DNA from: Synechococcus sp. MW101C3
GTDB taxonomy: Bacteria > Cyanobacteriota > Cyanobacteriia > PCC-6307 > Cyanobiaceae
Assembly: GCF_002252635.1 (NCBI RefSeq)
Contig: NZ_NQKX01000004.1
Location: forward strand, 186,001 to 250,000
Direction of reading: 5' to 3'
DNA length: 64,000 nt
Positions within the stretch are counted from its first letter, which is position 1; every line of letters starts with the position of its first letter. The notes under the pieces were generated by a model. It was not told the DNA's origin, searched no databases, and saw only the letters and a program-made list of their open reading frames with translations. This document shows, in pieces, positions 8,953 through 18,193 of this stretch. The position numbers and the translations under genes are program-made.

Positions 8953-9930
8953 TCAGGCGGCCTGCTGGAAGTTGCTCATCAGCCGCAGCTTCATGATCGC
9001 CTTGGCCTCCAGCTGGCGCACCCGTTCGCGCGACACATTGATCGCGCGGCCGATCTCGGCGAGCGTGAGCGGCTCGGAGCCCTCCAGGCCGAAACGCAGC
9101 TTGAGGATCTTCTGCTCCCGCTCATTGAGCTGGGAGAGCCAGGCGCCCAGGTGCTCCTTCTGCAGGCTGCGGTCCATGTGGTCCATGGGCTCGTGGCTGG
9201 CCGGATCGGCGATCAGCTCACCCAGGGTGCTGCGGTCTTCCTCGCCGCGGGCGTGGGCGTCGAGGGAGGCACAGGGAGCGCTCTGGGCGATCAGCTCCTC
9301 CAGCTCGCGGGGCTCCATGCCCATGGCATGGGCCAGCTCCAGCCGGTTGGGCTGGCGGCCGAAGCGGTGCGACAGCTCGCGGGTGATGCGCCGCATCTTC
9401 GAGAGCTTCTCGGAGATGTGGATCGGCAGCCGGATCGTGCGGGCGCTGTTGTCGATCGCCCGGGTCATGCCCTGGCGGATCCACCAATAGGCATAGGTGG
9501 AGAACTTGTAGCCCATGGCCGGATCGAACTTGTCGACGGCGCGCTCCAGCCCGATCGCCCCTTCCTGCACCAGATCGAGCAGCTCGAGGCCCTGGTTCTG
9601 GTACTTCTTGGCGACGCTCACCACCAGCCGCAGGTTGGCGGCCATCATGCGGTCGCGGGCACGGGTGCCCATGCGGATCTGGTGCCGCTGCCGCACGGTG
9701 AGACTCTCGGGAGGCAATTCGAGCAGGCGTTTCATCCCCTGCACGTGATGCGCCAGTTCAATCTCTTCAGCCGCCGTAAGAAGTGGTACACGGCCGATGT
9801 TGCTGAGATACCAGCCGATCGAATCGACGCTCAAGCGCCCACTGGACCGCTGTTGACCCACCCGCGGCGGTGGCTTGATGCCGCCGCCCGCAGCCGAAGC
9901 TGCAGATGTGGATCGCGGAGGTGTCCCCAT
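8953..9930 (-). CDS. RpoD-family (group 2-like) sigma factor
   Basis: This is a sigma-70 subunit directing RNA polymerase to promoters. Of 325 residues, the order is region 1.2 (DSIGWYLSNIGRVPLL, about 35-50), region 2 with MMAANLRLVVSVAKKYQNQG and FSTYAYWWIRQGMTRAI, region 3 (LPIHISEKLSKMRRITREL), and region 4 with the helix-turn-helix LTLAEIGRAINVSRERVRQLE. The long acidic N-terminal extension of the principal sigma factor is missing, so a non-essential group 2 factor is likely; cyanobacteria carry several for light, nitrogen and stress responses. ATG 9930 follows an in-frame GTG. Confidence 0.92.
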   Translation of the reverse strand: MGTPPRSTSAASAAGGGIKPPPRVGQQRSSGRLSVDSIGWYLSNIGRVPLLTAAEEIELAHHVQGMKRLLELPPESLTVRQRHQIRMGTRARDRMMAANLRLVVSVAKKYQNQGLELLDLVQEGAIGLERAVDKFDPAMGYKFSTYAYWWIRQGMTRAIDNSARTIRLPIHISEKLSKMRRITRELSHRFGRQPNRLELAHAMGMEPRELEELIAQSAPCASLDAHARGEEDRSTLGELIADPASHEPMDHMDRSLQKEHLGAWLSQLNEREQKILKLRFGLEGSEPLTLAEIGRAINVSRERVRQLEAKAIMKLRLMSNFQQAA

Positions 9931-10091
9931 CACCCCGGCCTCCTGCTAGTTGTGGCCGGAACATAGCAGAGGCATACCGATGAAAGGGTAATGAATCGGT
10001 TACTTTCGCCACAAATAAGTCGTCACATCTTTGTTTCTCAATTATTCGCGCGCGGCGTGCCTGTTGTGGTGGCCTGTGTTTCGCCACGTTG

Positions 10092-10127
10092 AGCGGCGGC
10101 CGCCCGCCAGGGGCAGCGGCCGCCGCT
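10092..10127 (-). terminator. Strong stem-loop after ppk1
   Basis: AGCGGCGGCCGC (10092-10103) and GCGGCCGCCGCT (10116-10127) form a perfect 12-bp stem with a 12-base loop, 22 bases past the ppk1 stop. No U-tract follows on the minus strand, so it may stabilise the 3' end rather than terminate intrinsically. Confidence 0.5.
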
Positions 10128-10149
10128 GTGCGCAGACCCTGATCCGGGC

Positions 10150-12294
10150 TCAGGCGTTTGCTGAGGGTTGCAGCGAAGTGCGCCAGCCGTTGATCAGATC
10201 CAGCTGGGCGCAATGCTCCTCCCCTTCCGCCTGCCGTTGGATGAAGGTGCCGTCGGGTTGCATGTCCCAGGCGGCGACATTGTCATTGAGATACGTATCG
10301 AGCAGCCGATCCAGCACTAAGTGCTGGGCCGGATCCTTGATCGGTGCCACCGCTTCCACCCGCCGATCCAGGTTGCGGGGCATCCAGTCGGCGCTGCCGA
10401 AATACATTTCCGGTTCGCCGCCATTGCCGAAGCGGAACAGGCGGGAGTGCTCCAGGAAGCGCCCGATCACGCTCACCACCTTGATGTTGTCGCTCACGCC
10501 GGGCACGCCCGGCCGCAGGCTGCACATGCCCCGGATCACCAGCTCAACAGTGACCCCGGCCTGGGAGGCCGCATAGAGCAGGGCGATGATCGGCGGATCC
10601 ACCAGCGAATTCATTTTTGCCCGGATCGAGCCGCCCAGGCCGGCGCGGGCATGGTCGATCTCACGCTGAATCAGCCCCTCCATGCCCTTGCGCAGCGTGA
10701 CCGGCGCCACCAGCAGGCGGCGGAAGCTCTGCTGCTTGGAGAAGCCGGTGAGGTAGTTGAACAACTCCACCAGATCCTTGCCCAGGTCCTCGTTCGCCGA
10801 GAGCAGGCCGATGTCGGTGTAGAGGCTGGAGGTTTTGGAGTTGTAGTTGCCGGTGCCGATGTGCACGTAGCTGCGCAACCGCTCCTTCTCCTTGCGCACC
10901 ACCAGCATGATCTTGGTGTGGGTCTTGAGGCCGAGCACCCCGTACACCACATGGACTCCGGAGCGCTCCAGCTGGCGGGCCCACTGGATGTTGTTGTCCT
11001 CGTCGAAGCGAGCCTTCAGCTCCACCAGCGCCATCACCTGCTTGCCGTTCTCGGCCGCCCGGATCAGCGCCGAAATGATCGGCGAATTCTTGGAGGTGCG
11101 GTAGAGGGTCATCTTGATCGCCATGACCGAGGGGTCATCGGCGGCCTGGTTGATGAATTCCTCCACCGAGGTGGCGAACAGGTCGTAAGGGTGGTGCAGC
11201 AGCACGTCGTTGCGGCGCAGCACCGCGAAGATGCTCTGGAAGTCTTCGGCCTTGAGTGAGCCATCCTCCAGGCGGCTCTTCTGGGTGCGTGCCAGGGCCA
11301 CGTTGGTGCGGCCGATGTGCGGTTTGTCCTTGAGCTGGGGCAGGGGAATGGCCAGCAGGCTCATCAGGTCGTCGAGGCCCAGGGGGCCATTGATCCGGTA
11401 GAGGTCTTCCGGTTCCACATCGGTGGCTTCCACCAGCTGCTCCACCACTTCCTCGGGCATCTCATCGGCCACCTCCAGGCGCACCACCTCGCCGCCCCGC
11501 CGCCGCTTGCGCAGGCCTTCCTGCAGCGCCTCCATCAGATCGTCCGCCTCCAGATCCCGCAGTTCCAGGTCGGCGTCGCGGGTGATGCGGAAGAAGTAGT
11601 GCCCCTCGATCGTCATGCCGGGGAACAGCAGTTGCAGGTTGAAGGCCACCACCTGCTCGAGCGGCACGGCGCAGTACACCACGTCCTTGGCGTTGCGGCC
11701 GCTGAGCTCGGTGGGGATTTCCACGAAGCGCGGCAGGTTCTTCTGCGGCACCTTCACCCGGGCGAACTGCTGCTGGCCGGTGTCCGGATCGCGGATCAAC
11801 GCCGCCACGTTCAGGCTCAGGTTGCTCATGAACGGAAACGGGTGCGCCGGATCCACCGCCAGCGGGGTGAGCACCGGAAAGATCGCCGTCTTGAAGTAGT
11901 CGTCGGCCCACTGTTTCTGGGCCTTGTTGAGCCGCTGGTAGTCGAGCAGGTGCACGCCGTGCTCCGCCAGGCTGCGCTTCATGTGGCCGCGATAGTGCGC
12001 CTGCTGCTGTTCCAGCAGCGGCCGCAGCCGCTCATGAATCGCCTGCAGCTGCTGCTTCGGGGTGAGACCGTCGTCGCTGAGGGTGTCCACACCCGCCTCC
12101 AGCTGCGACTTCAGCGAGGCCACCCTCACCATGAAGAATTCATCGAGGTTATTGCTGAAAATGGCGCTGAATTTCGCCTGTTCGAGCAACGGCGTGCGGG
12201 GATCGAGTGCCTGGGCCAGCACCCGGCTGTTGAAGGCGATCCAGCTCAGCTCCCGGTTGATGTAGAGCTCCGGGGCCACCACTGGTTCACGCAT
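10150..12294 (-). CDS. ppk: Polyphosphate kinase 1
   Basis: PPK1 polymerises the gamma-phosphate of ATP into polyphosphate, the phosphate store of cyanobacteria. The 714-residue protein has the N-terminal NRELSWIAFNSRVL (about 11-24), FSNNLDEFFMVRVASLK, and two phospholipase-D-like catalytic domains. The phosphorylated histidine lies in YVHIGTGNYNSKTSSLYTD (about residue 478). The second essential histidine is in EHSRLFRFGNGGEPEMYFGS (about 628). GTG 12297 precedes the chosen ATG. It is a single gene, 52 bases downstream of an efflux pump gene with the same orientation. Confidence 0.97.
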   Translation of the reverse strand: MREPVVAPELYINRELSWIAFNSRVLAQALDPRTPLLEQAKFSAIFSNNLDEFFMVRVASLKSQLEAGVDTLSDDGLTPKQQLQAIHERLRPLLEQQQAHYRGHMKRSLAEHGVHLLDYQRLNKAQKQWADDYFKTAIFPVLTPLAVDPAHPFPFMSNLSLNVAALIRDPDTGQQQFARVKVPQKNLPRFVEIPTELSGRNAKDVVYCAVPLEQVVAFNLQLLFPGMTIEGHYFFRITRDADLELRDLEADDLMEALQEGLRKRRRGGEVVRLEVADEMPEEVVEQLVEATDVEPEDLYRINGPLGLDDLMSLLAIPLPQLKDKPHIGRTNVALARTQKSRLEDGSLKAEDFQSIFAVLRRNDVLLHHPYDLFATSVEEFINQAADDPSVMAIKMTLYRTSKNSPIISALIRAAENGKQVMALVELKARFDEDNNIQWARQLERSGVHVVYGVLGLKTHTKIMLVVRKEKERLRSYVHIGTGNYNSKTSSLYTDIGLLSANEDLGKDLVELFNYLTGFSKQQSFRRLLVAPVTLRKGMEGLIQREIDHARAGLGGSIRAKMNSLVDPPIIALLYAASQAGVTVELVIRGMCSLRPGVPGVSDNIKVVSVIGRFLEHSRLFRFGNGGEPEMYFGSADWMPRNLDRRVEAVAPIKDPAQHLVLDRLLDTYLNDNVAAWDMQPDGTFIQRQAEGEEHCAQLDLINGWRTSLQPSANA

Positions 12295-12346
12295 CACCCA
12301 CTGCCCTCAGGACCTGTGCCGGCACCAACGTAGCCAGCAACCTGCA

Positions 12347-13594
12347 TCACTTCTGTACAGCGGTTGCTTGCCTTTGCGCCCCGGCTTGGGGTAACCCAAA
12401 GGCGATCAGCACCGCCACGCCCGCCAGCAGCACGATGCTCAACCAGAACGGGCTCTTTTCGCCGATCAGTTCATAGGCCACCCCCGCCAGCGGCGGGCCG
12501 ATGAAGCTGCCCAGGCTCTGCAGGCCCTGCAGGCTGCCCAGGGCAGCGCCCTGGCCGCCGCTGTCGAGCCGCCGCGACACCAGGCTGCGCAGGCTGGGGG
12601 TGACCAGACCGGTGCCCGCCGCCAGCACCGCCACCGCGATGAACACCAGCGGCTGGGCGGTGGCGGGAGTGGCCAACGGCACCAGCAGCGTGCCGGCGAT
12701 CACCATGCCCAGCCCCGCCATCGTGAGCCGCCATTCGCCGAACCGCTTCACCAGCGGTCCGATCAGGCCCCCCTGCACCAGCGTGGCCACCACGCCCACC
12801 ACCAGGAAGGCCGCGGCCGACAGGCCCGGCCCCCAGCCGAACATCTCCTTGAAATAGAGCACCAGCACGGCGGTGAAGCCGTTGAAGGCCAGGAAGAACA
12901 GGAAGAAGGCCAGGCACAGGCGCCGCACCTGCGAGTTGCTGAACACCTTGCTCAGCTGGCTGAGCGGGTTGAGCTCGCGCTTGCGCGGCAGCGCCTGGCG
13001 TGCTTCCGGTGGATGGGTTTCCGGCAGGGCGGTGAGCACCAGCACCAGGTTCACCGCCGCCACGGCCACGGCCACCAGCAACGGCAGGGTGAGGCTGATC
13101 TCCGCCAGCAGCCCCCCCAGGGCAGGGCCGAGCATGAAGCCCACCCCGAAGGCCACGCCGATCAGGCCGAAGGCCTTGGCCCGCTTCTCCGGTGGGCTGA
13201 TATCGGCCAGCACGGCACCGGCGGTGGCGGCCGTGCCGCCGCTCACGCCATCGATCAGCCGCGCCACGAACAGCAGCGGCAGCGGCCAGGCACTGCCCGC
13301 CGGCCAGGGCACCGCCAGCGTGAGCGCAAAACCGCCCAGGCCGAGCACCGAGCCGGCCACACAGCCGGCGATCACGGGCCGCCGCCCGAAGCGGTCGCTG
13401 AGGGCGCCGATCAGCGGCGTGAACAGGAACTGGGCCAGGGCGTAACTGCCCGCCAGCAGCCCCAGCGTGCGGCCATCGCTGGTGAAGCTGGCCAGCAGAA
13501 AGGGCAGCAGCGGAAACACGATGCTCTCGCCCAGCCTGTCGTTCAGCAGGGTGAGAAAGACGCAGAAGCGGGTGGAAGGGCGCGGCCAACCCAT
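12347..13594 (-). CDS. TetA-like MFS efflux transporter
   Basis: The 415-residue protein has about twelve hydrophobic helices. The loop 2-3 motif GALSDRFGRRPVI (about 62-74) and the motif C-like GPALGGLLAEIS (about 155-166) place it among drug:H+ antiporters of the DHA1/Tet type. SRRLDSGGQGAALGSLQGLQ in the C-terminal half is also typical of this group. The substrate is unknown. It lies just upstream of ppk1 and 43 bases from the end of the fusion gene, all on the minus strand. Confidence 0.85.
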   Translation of the reverse strand: MGWPRPSTRFCVFLTLLNDRLGESIVFPLLPFLLASFTSDGRTLGLLAGSYALAQFLFTPLIGALSDRFGRRPVIAGCVAGSVLGLGGFALTLAVPWPAGSAWPLPLLFVARLIDGVSGGTAATAGAVLADISPPEKRAKAFGLIGVAFGVGFMLGPALGGLLAEISLTLPLLVAVAVAAVNLVLVLTALPETHPPEARQALPRKRELNPLSQLSKVFSNSQVRRLCLAFFLFFLAFNGFTAVLVLYFKEMFGWGPGLSAAAFLVVGVVATLVQGGLIGPLVKRFGEWRLTMAGLGMVIAGTLLVPLATPATAQPLVFIAVAVLAAGTGLVTPSLRSLVSRRLDSGGQGAALGSLQGLQSLGSFIGPPLAGVAYELIGEKSPFWLSIVLLAGVAVLIAFGLPQAGAQRQATAVQK

Positions 13595-13637
13595 GGCATC
13601 AACGCGCGGCAGTGCCCATACCTTCCCATGGGAGCCC

Positions 13638-15860
13638 TTAGCCGCGGCGCCAGCTGTGGAAGCGTTGCAGCAGCGCCAGGGTGCGCTGGGGGGCGTGGGC
13701 CCGTTTCCAGACCCCGGCGGCGTACTTGCTGGCTTCCGAGAAGGTGGGGTAGGCGTGGATGGTGGAGAGGATGCGGCCGAGGCCGAGCCGCCAGCGCATC
13801 GCCAGCACGAATTCCGCCAGCAGTTCGCCGGCCTGCTCCGCCACGATCGTCACCCCCAGGATCCTGTCGCTGCCGGGCGGGGTGAGCACCTTAACGAAGC
13901 CGGTTTCGGCGCTTTCCACGATCGCCCGATCCAGCTCCTGCAATGGAAAGCGGGTGATCTCCACCGCCACCCCCTGCCGGGCGGCCTCCGCTTCATTCAG
14001 CCCCACCCCGGCCACTTCCGGATCGGTGAAGGTGGCGCGCGGAATCACCCGCCCATCGACTTGAAAGCGGCGGAACGGGGCGAACAGGGCGTTGACACTG
14101 GCGTACCAGGCCTGGTGGGCCGCGGTGTGGGTGAACTGCCAGGGGCCGGCCACATCGCCGGCGGCGTAGATGTTCGGGAAGAGGGTCTGCAGCGCGCCGT
14201 TGGTGTCGATCGTGCGGCCAGTGGGAATGCCCAGCTCCTCCAGGCCATAGCCGCTCAGCCGCGCCTGCCGGCCGATGGCGCAGAGCACCTCATCGCACAG
14301 CCGTTCGCTGTGCACGGGCGCCTCGGCAGGGCCGGTGCTGATCAGCACCACCTTCGCTCCGCCGTCAGCCTGCCCGCCGTCAGCGTCTTGTGGCCGCCGC
14401 TCGAAGCCCCGCACCGTGCAGCCGGTGAGCACCTCCACCCCGTCGGCTTCCAGGGCCTGGAGCACCAGCGCGGCAGCGTCGGGGTCTTCGCGGCTGAGCA
14501 GCTGCGGGCCCCGCTGCAGCAGGGTGACCCGGGCGCCCAGGCGGGCCAGAGCCTGGGCCAGTTCACAACCCACCGGTCCGCCCCCCATCACCACCAGGCG
14601 CGGCGACGCCAGTGGGCAGTTGCGCAGGGCCTGCCAGAGGGTTTCGCTGGTGAGCAGACCCACTGCGTCGGCGCCCGGCAGATCCGGCAGCACCGGGCTG
14701 GCGCCGGTGGCCAGCACGATCGCCGGCGCCGTGAGCCGCTGCTCCTCGCTGCCGTCACCCTTGCGGATCGCCACGGTCCAGGGGTCGATCAGGCGGCCAT
14801 GGCCGCGCAGCACCTCCACCCCCAGCCCTTCGTAGCGCTCGGCGCTGTCGTGGGGGGCCACCGCCGCCACCTTGGCGAACACCCGCTCCAGCACCTGCGG
14901 CAGCGACACGCTGGGGTTGTGGGGGGTGAGGCCGTAGCGATCCGCCCGGCGCATGCGCGCCGCCTGACGGGCCGTGGCGATCAGGGCCTTGCTGGGCACG
15001 CAGCCGGTGTTGAGGCAGTCGCCGCCCATGCGATCGGCTTCGATCAGGGTGACTTTCGCCTTCACGGCGGCGGCGATGTAAGCCGTGACCAACCCCGCCG
15101 CGCCGGCGCCGATCACGATCAGGTTGCGATCGAAGCGGGCCGGCCGCCTCCAGGGGCGGTAGAGCCTCCAGCGCTTCCAGCCCTCCAGCGCCAGCCGCGC
15201 CAGCCAGGGGAAGGCCCCCAGCAGCACCAGCGACAGCAGCAGCGGCGGCGTGAGGATCCCCTCGAGGCCGCGCAGCTGCGCCAGCTGGGTGCCGGCATTC
15301 ACGTAGACGAGGGTGCCGGGCAGCATGCCGATCTGGCTGGCGAGATAAAAGGAGCGGACGGGCAGCGGCGTGAGCCCCATCACCAGGTTCACCAGCACAA
15401 AGGGAACCACGGGCACCAGCCGCAGGCTGAGCAGGTAGAGCACCCCGTCGCGGCGCAGGCCCGCCTCGATCGGCGCCAGCCGCGCGCCGAAACGCTGCTG
15501 CACCGGCTGGCGCAGCAGGGTGCGGGCCAGCAGGAAGGCGATGGTGGCGCCGGCGCTGGAGGCGAACGACACCAGCAGGGTGCCGAGCCCCAGCCCGAAC
15601 ACCGCCCCTCCGGCCAGGGTCAGCACGGCGGCGCCGGGCAGGGAGAGCCCGGTGATCAGCACATAGGCGAGGGCGTAGGCGGCGGCGGCGCTGAGCGGGG
15701 CCTGCTGGCGCCAGACCAGCAGGCCGGTGCGGGCGTCACGCAGGCCCTCGACGCTGAGCACCTGGGGCAGGTCCAGCAGGAAGAACAGCGCCACCAGCAC
15801 AGCCAGCGCCAGCAGCAGCAGCCAGCGCCAGGCGCCGCCCGCAGCGGCGGTGCGCGTCAA
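13638..15860 (-). CDS. Fusion: TVP38/DedA-type membrane domain + FAD disulfide oxidoreductase
   Basis: The 740-residue protein has two halves. Residues about 10-235 hold five to six hydrophobic helices of the TVP38/TMEM64 family, with GGAVFGLGLGTLLVSFASS and RLVPVVPFVLVNLVMG. From about 245 onward is a pyridine-nucleotide disulfide oxidoreductase: FAD-binding VIGAGAAGLVTAY, redox-active CLNTGCVPSK, NAD(P)-binding VVMGGGPVGCELAQ, FAD-binding NIYAAGDVAG, and a C-terminal dimerisation domain with HAYPTFSE. It resembles mercuric reductase or lipoamide dehydrogenase but lacks the MerA metal-binding N-terminal domain and terminal CC. It starts at a TTG overlapping the ArsS-like stop (TTGA). The electron acceptor is unknown. 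Confidence 0.88.
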   Translation of the reverse strand: MTRTAAAGGAWRWLLLLALAVLVALFFLLDLPQVLSVEGLRDARTGLLVWRQQAPLSAAAAYALAYVLITGLSLPGAAVLTLAGGAVFGLGLGTLLVSFASSAGATIAFLLARTLLRQPVQQRFGARLAPIEAGLRRDGVLYLLSLRLVPVVPFVLVNLVMGLTPLPVRSFYLASQIGMLPGTLVYVNAGTQLAQLRGLEGILTPPLLLSLVLLGAFPWLARLALEGWKRWRLYRPWRRPARFDRNLIVIGAGAAGLVTAYIAAAVKAKVTLIEADRMGGDCLNTGCVPSKALIATARQAARMRRADRYGLTPHNPSVSLPQVLERVFAKVAAVAPHDSAERYEGLGVEVLRGHGRLIDPWTVAIRKGDGSEEQRLTAPAIVLATGASPVLPDLPGADAVGLLTSETLWQALRNCPLASPRLVVMGGGPVGCELAQALARLGARVTLLQRGPQLLSREDPDAAALVLQALEADGVEVLTGCTVRGFERRPQDADGGQADGGAKVVLISTGPAEAPVHSERLCDEVLCAIGRQARLSGYGLEELGIPTGRTIDTNGALQTLFPNIYAAGDVAGPWQFTHTAAHQAWYASVNALFAPFRRFQVDGRVIPRATFTDPEVAGVGLNEAEAARQGVAVEITRFPLQELDRAIVESAETGFVKVLTPPGSDRILGVTIVAEQAGELLAEFVLAMRWRLGLGRILSTIHAYPTFSEASKYAAGVWKRAHAPQRTLALLQRFHSWRRG

Positions 15861-16855
15861 GCCGCCAGCGCCCCGCCGCAGCTGGAGCCGCTGCCGGCGG
15901 TGCAGCCGAAGCAGTGGTCGGCCACCTGGATCGGATCGCCGCTGGGGTCACGCCGCAGCAGGTCACGCAGGTGGGGGCGACCGGCGGGATCCGCCGGGCC
16001 GGCCGGATCGCCCGCGAGCCTCAGGCCCAGCTGCTGGTTGAAATCACAGTCGTAGAGGTGGCCCTGCCAGTCGACGCTGATCAACCGGCGGCACATCACC
16101 TGCTCCAGGTTGGCGTCGCGATGGCTGCGGCGCAGCAGCTCCAGGTAGCCCTCCAGCTGCCCCTGGGCGCTCAGCACCGCCGCGAACCGCTGCACCGGCA
16201 TGTTCGCCAGGGCATAGAGGCGGTTGAACACCACGCCGTGGTCGGCCGCCAGCACGCGCCGGTAGTCGGCCTCCAGCGGCTCCTGCTCCGGCGGCAGCAC
16301 CGGCCCCTGGGGGTTGAACACCAGGTTCAGCTCCAGGTCCGTGCCCGGCTGGCCGTAGCCGAGGGCATTGAGCTGGCGCAGGCCGTCGATGCTGCGCCGG
16401 AACACGCCGGAGCCCCGCTGGCGCTCCACGTTGTCCTGCAGGTAGCAAGGCAGTGATGCCACCACCGTGACCCCCTCGGCGGCCAGAAAGGCGGCCAGAT
16501 CCTCCTGGCCCGGCTCCTGCAGGATCGTCAGGTTGCAGCGGTCGATCACCTCCACCCCTAGGGCGCGGGCGCGGCGCACCAAGTCCCGGAACTGGGGGTG
16601 CAGCTCTGGTGCGCCGCCGGTGAGATCGAGGCAACGCACGGCGCGGGCCGCCAGCACCGGCGGAATCAGCGCCAGGGTGTCCGCCGTCATGCTTTCGGTG
16701 CGGCTGGGCCCGGCGTTCACATGGCAGTGCACGCAGGCCTGGTTGCAGCGGTAGGTGAGGTTCACCTGCAGGGTGTCGAGCCCCTGGCGGTGCAGCGCCG
16801 GGAAGGCGGTGGCGGCCATGGCGGGCCGGATCGGGCTGGGGGACGGGGCGGACAT
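15857..16855 (-). CDS. arsS: ArsS-type radical SAM/Cys-rich protein
   Basis: The 332-residue protein carries the radical SAM cluster motif CNQACVHC (CxxxCxxC, about residues 34-41), preceded by DTLQVNLTY, and a glycine-rich DLTGGAPELHP. The C-terminus has MCRRLISVDWQGHLYDCDFNQ, CFGCTAG and SSCGG, the cysteine-rich part of the ArsS family. ArsS is linked to arsenosugar synthesis, adding a 5'-deoxyadenosyl group to methylated arsenic. No ArsM methyltransferase or arsenic regulator is adjacent, so another substrate remains possible. The ATG at 16855 avoids overlap with the anti-sigma gene and lies 13 bases after its stop. Confidence 0.85.
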   Translation of the reverse strand: MSAPSPSPIRPAMAATAFPALHRQGLDTLQVNLTYRCNQACVHCHVNAGPSRTESMTADTLALIPPVLAARAVRCLDLTGGAPELHPQFRDLVRRARALGVEVIDRCNLTILQEPGQEDLAAFLAAEGVTVVASLPCYLQDNVERQRGSGVFRRSIDGLRQLNALGYGQPGTDLELNLVFNPQGPVLPPEQEPLEADYRRVLAADHGVVFNRLYALANMPVQRFAAVLSAQGQLEGYLELLRRSHRDANLEQVMCRRLISVDWQGHLYDCDFNQQLGLRLAGDPAGPADPAGRPHLRDLLRRDPSGDPIQVADHCFGCTAGSGSSCGGALAA

Positions 16856-16868
16856 CGCGCGGCTGGGG

Positions 16869-17597
16869 TCAGATCGTGTCGCCGAGCACCTGACGGCCTG
16901 CGGGCCTGGCGCCGTGGCCACCGAGCGGCTCGACGCTGACCGACACGCTGCTGGCCTGGCTGGTGGGGGAGGTGGGAATCGGCATCGCCACATGGCCCCT
17001 GGCGTCGGGCACGAAGGGCACACAGCCCACCAGGCGGTCGTTCACCTTGGCCCAGAGCCGGTAGGTGTGATCAGGCGGCGGCGGCGGCAACCCGTCCACC
17101 AGCAGCAAGTTGTGGCTGGGGTTGCCGGTGACGATCACCGTGCCGCTGGCGGCGCCCGCGCCTGCGCCCGCCATGGCCCGCAGCGGCATCTGCCGGCTGA
17201 CCGCGCTGAGCGGCGCACCGCTGGTGGCCAGTTGCTGCTGCAGCTGGGCCAGTTGGGTCTGGGTGCGGTGCAGCTGCACGCCCACCGCCAGCAGACCGAG
17301 GCCGAGCGCGGCGGCGATCAGGCCGGGCAGACGTGGCGTGGCCGGGCGCGCCAGCAGCCGCTGCCGCAGGGCAGCCGGCGGCGTGCTGGTGGCGGGCAGG
17401 GCCAGGGGCAGCAGCTCCAGGGTGGTGCTGAATTCATCGAGCCGCTGGCGCAGGGCAGGTTGCTGGCGCAGAAGTTCGGCCAGCTGGCCGCGCTCCGCTT
17501 CGTCGAGGTCGCCGAGCGCGTGGCCGGCCAGCAGGGCCTCCACGTCGAGTGGTTCGCCTGCAGCGTCGTGGTGGCTGAGCGGGTGGTCGCTGCTCAT
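16869..17597 (-). CDS. RskA-like anti-sigma factor
   Basis: The 242-residue protein has an N-terminal cytoplasmic part with an anti-sigma-type acidic helix (EALLAGHALGDLDEAERGQLAELL, about 20-43), one transmembrane segment (about 91-108, LPGLIAAALGLGLLAVGV), a coiled-coil-like stretch rich in Gln, and an extracytoplasmic RskA domain with DHTYRLWAKVNDRLVGCVPF. It should hold the partner sigma factor at the membrane until a signal triggers release. It overlaps the sigma gene by four bases (ATGA), the normal arrangement of a sigma/anti-sigma pair. No zinc-binding HxxxCxxC motif is seen. Confidence 0.85.
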   Translation of the reverse strand: MSSDHPLSHHDAAGEPLDVEALLAGHALGDLDEAERGQLAELLRQQPALRQRLDEFSTTLELLPLALPATSTPPAALRQRLLARPATPRLPGLIAAALGLGLLAVGVQLHRTQTQLAQLQQQLATSGAPLSAVSRQMPLRAMAGAGAGAASGTVIVTGNPSHNLLLVDGLPPPPPDHTYRLWAKVNDRLVGCVPFVPDARGHVAMPIPTSPTSQASSVSVSVEPLGGHGARPAGRQVLGDTI

Positions 17598-18190
17598 GGC
17601 TGGGGGTGGAAATCGATCAGCAGCGTCCGCAGGCGGATCAGCCCCTGCCGGGCGCGGGTTTTCACGGTGCCGAGCGGCAACTGCAGCCGTTCGGCGATCG
17701 CCGACTGGCTCAGGCCCTCGTAATAGGCCATCTCCAGCACCTGGCGCTGGTTGGCGGGGATCGTCTCCAGGGCGGAGCGCACCCGCCCGGCCAGGTCGTT
17801 GGCCTCGGCGCAGTCCTGCGGGTTGCGCACGGCGGCCGGGAACAGCTGGGACGACCAGCGTTGCACCAGCTGCCAGCGGTTCTGGCGTTGCTGGATGCGG
17901 TTGAACGCCATCGAGCGGGTCATCAGCAGCAGGTAGGCCAGCACCGGGCCCCGCTTCGGGTCATAGCGGCCCTGCTGCCAGTAGCGCACGAACACGTCGT
18001 GGCAGAGGTCCTCGGCTTCCTGCGGGGAGCGGCACAGGCGCAGCGCCAGCCGGTAGACCGGCGCGCCGCAGCTGTCGTAGAGGGCGGCCAGATCCTGGTG
18101 CTGCCCGCTGCCGGCAGGCTGGGGCGGCGTGGCGGCGGCCTCCGCTTCGGAGCGGCTCACGGGCACGGTGAGGGTGGATCGGAACGGCAT
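17594..18190 (-). CDS. ECF-type sigma factor
   Basis: The 198-residue protein contains region 2 (YRLALRLCRSPQEAEDLCHDVFVRYWQQGRYDP, about 46-78) and region 4 with the helix-turn-helix YEGLSQSAIAERLQLPLGTVKTRARQGL (about 157-184), and no region 3. It resembles SigK/ECF factors controlled by RskA-type membrane anti-sigma factors. It is the first gene of a minus-strand run with the anti-sigma, ArsS-like and fusion genes. It is divergent from a secreted DM13 protein, a likely target. Confidence 0.9.
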   Translation of the reverse strand: MPFRSTLTVPVSRSEAEAAATPPQPAGSGQHQDLAALYDSCGAPVYRLALRLCRSPQEAEDLCHDVFVRYWQQGRYDPKRGPVLAYLLLMTRSMAFNRIQQRQNRWQLVQRWSSQLFPAAVRNPQDCAEANDLAGRVRSALETIPANQRQVLEMAYYEGLSQSAIAERLQLPLGTVKTRARQGLIRLRTLLIDFHPQP

Positions 18191-18193
18191 GGT

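Noticed and set aside
13467-16055. 862-codon open frame on the plus strand
   Set aside because: It runs antisense through the efflux pump, fusion and ArsS-like genes. Gln/His/Gly-rich low complexity is typical of reversed high-GC coding DNA.
16856-17023. Longer N-terminus for the ArsS-like protein
   Set aside because: It would lie inside the anti-sigma gene and adds Cys/Arg/Pro-rich sequence unlike the family; ATG 16855 fits better.
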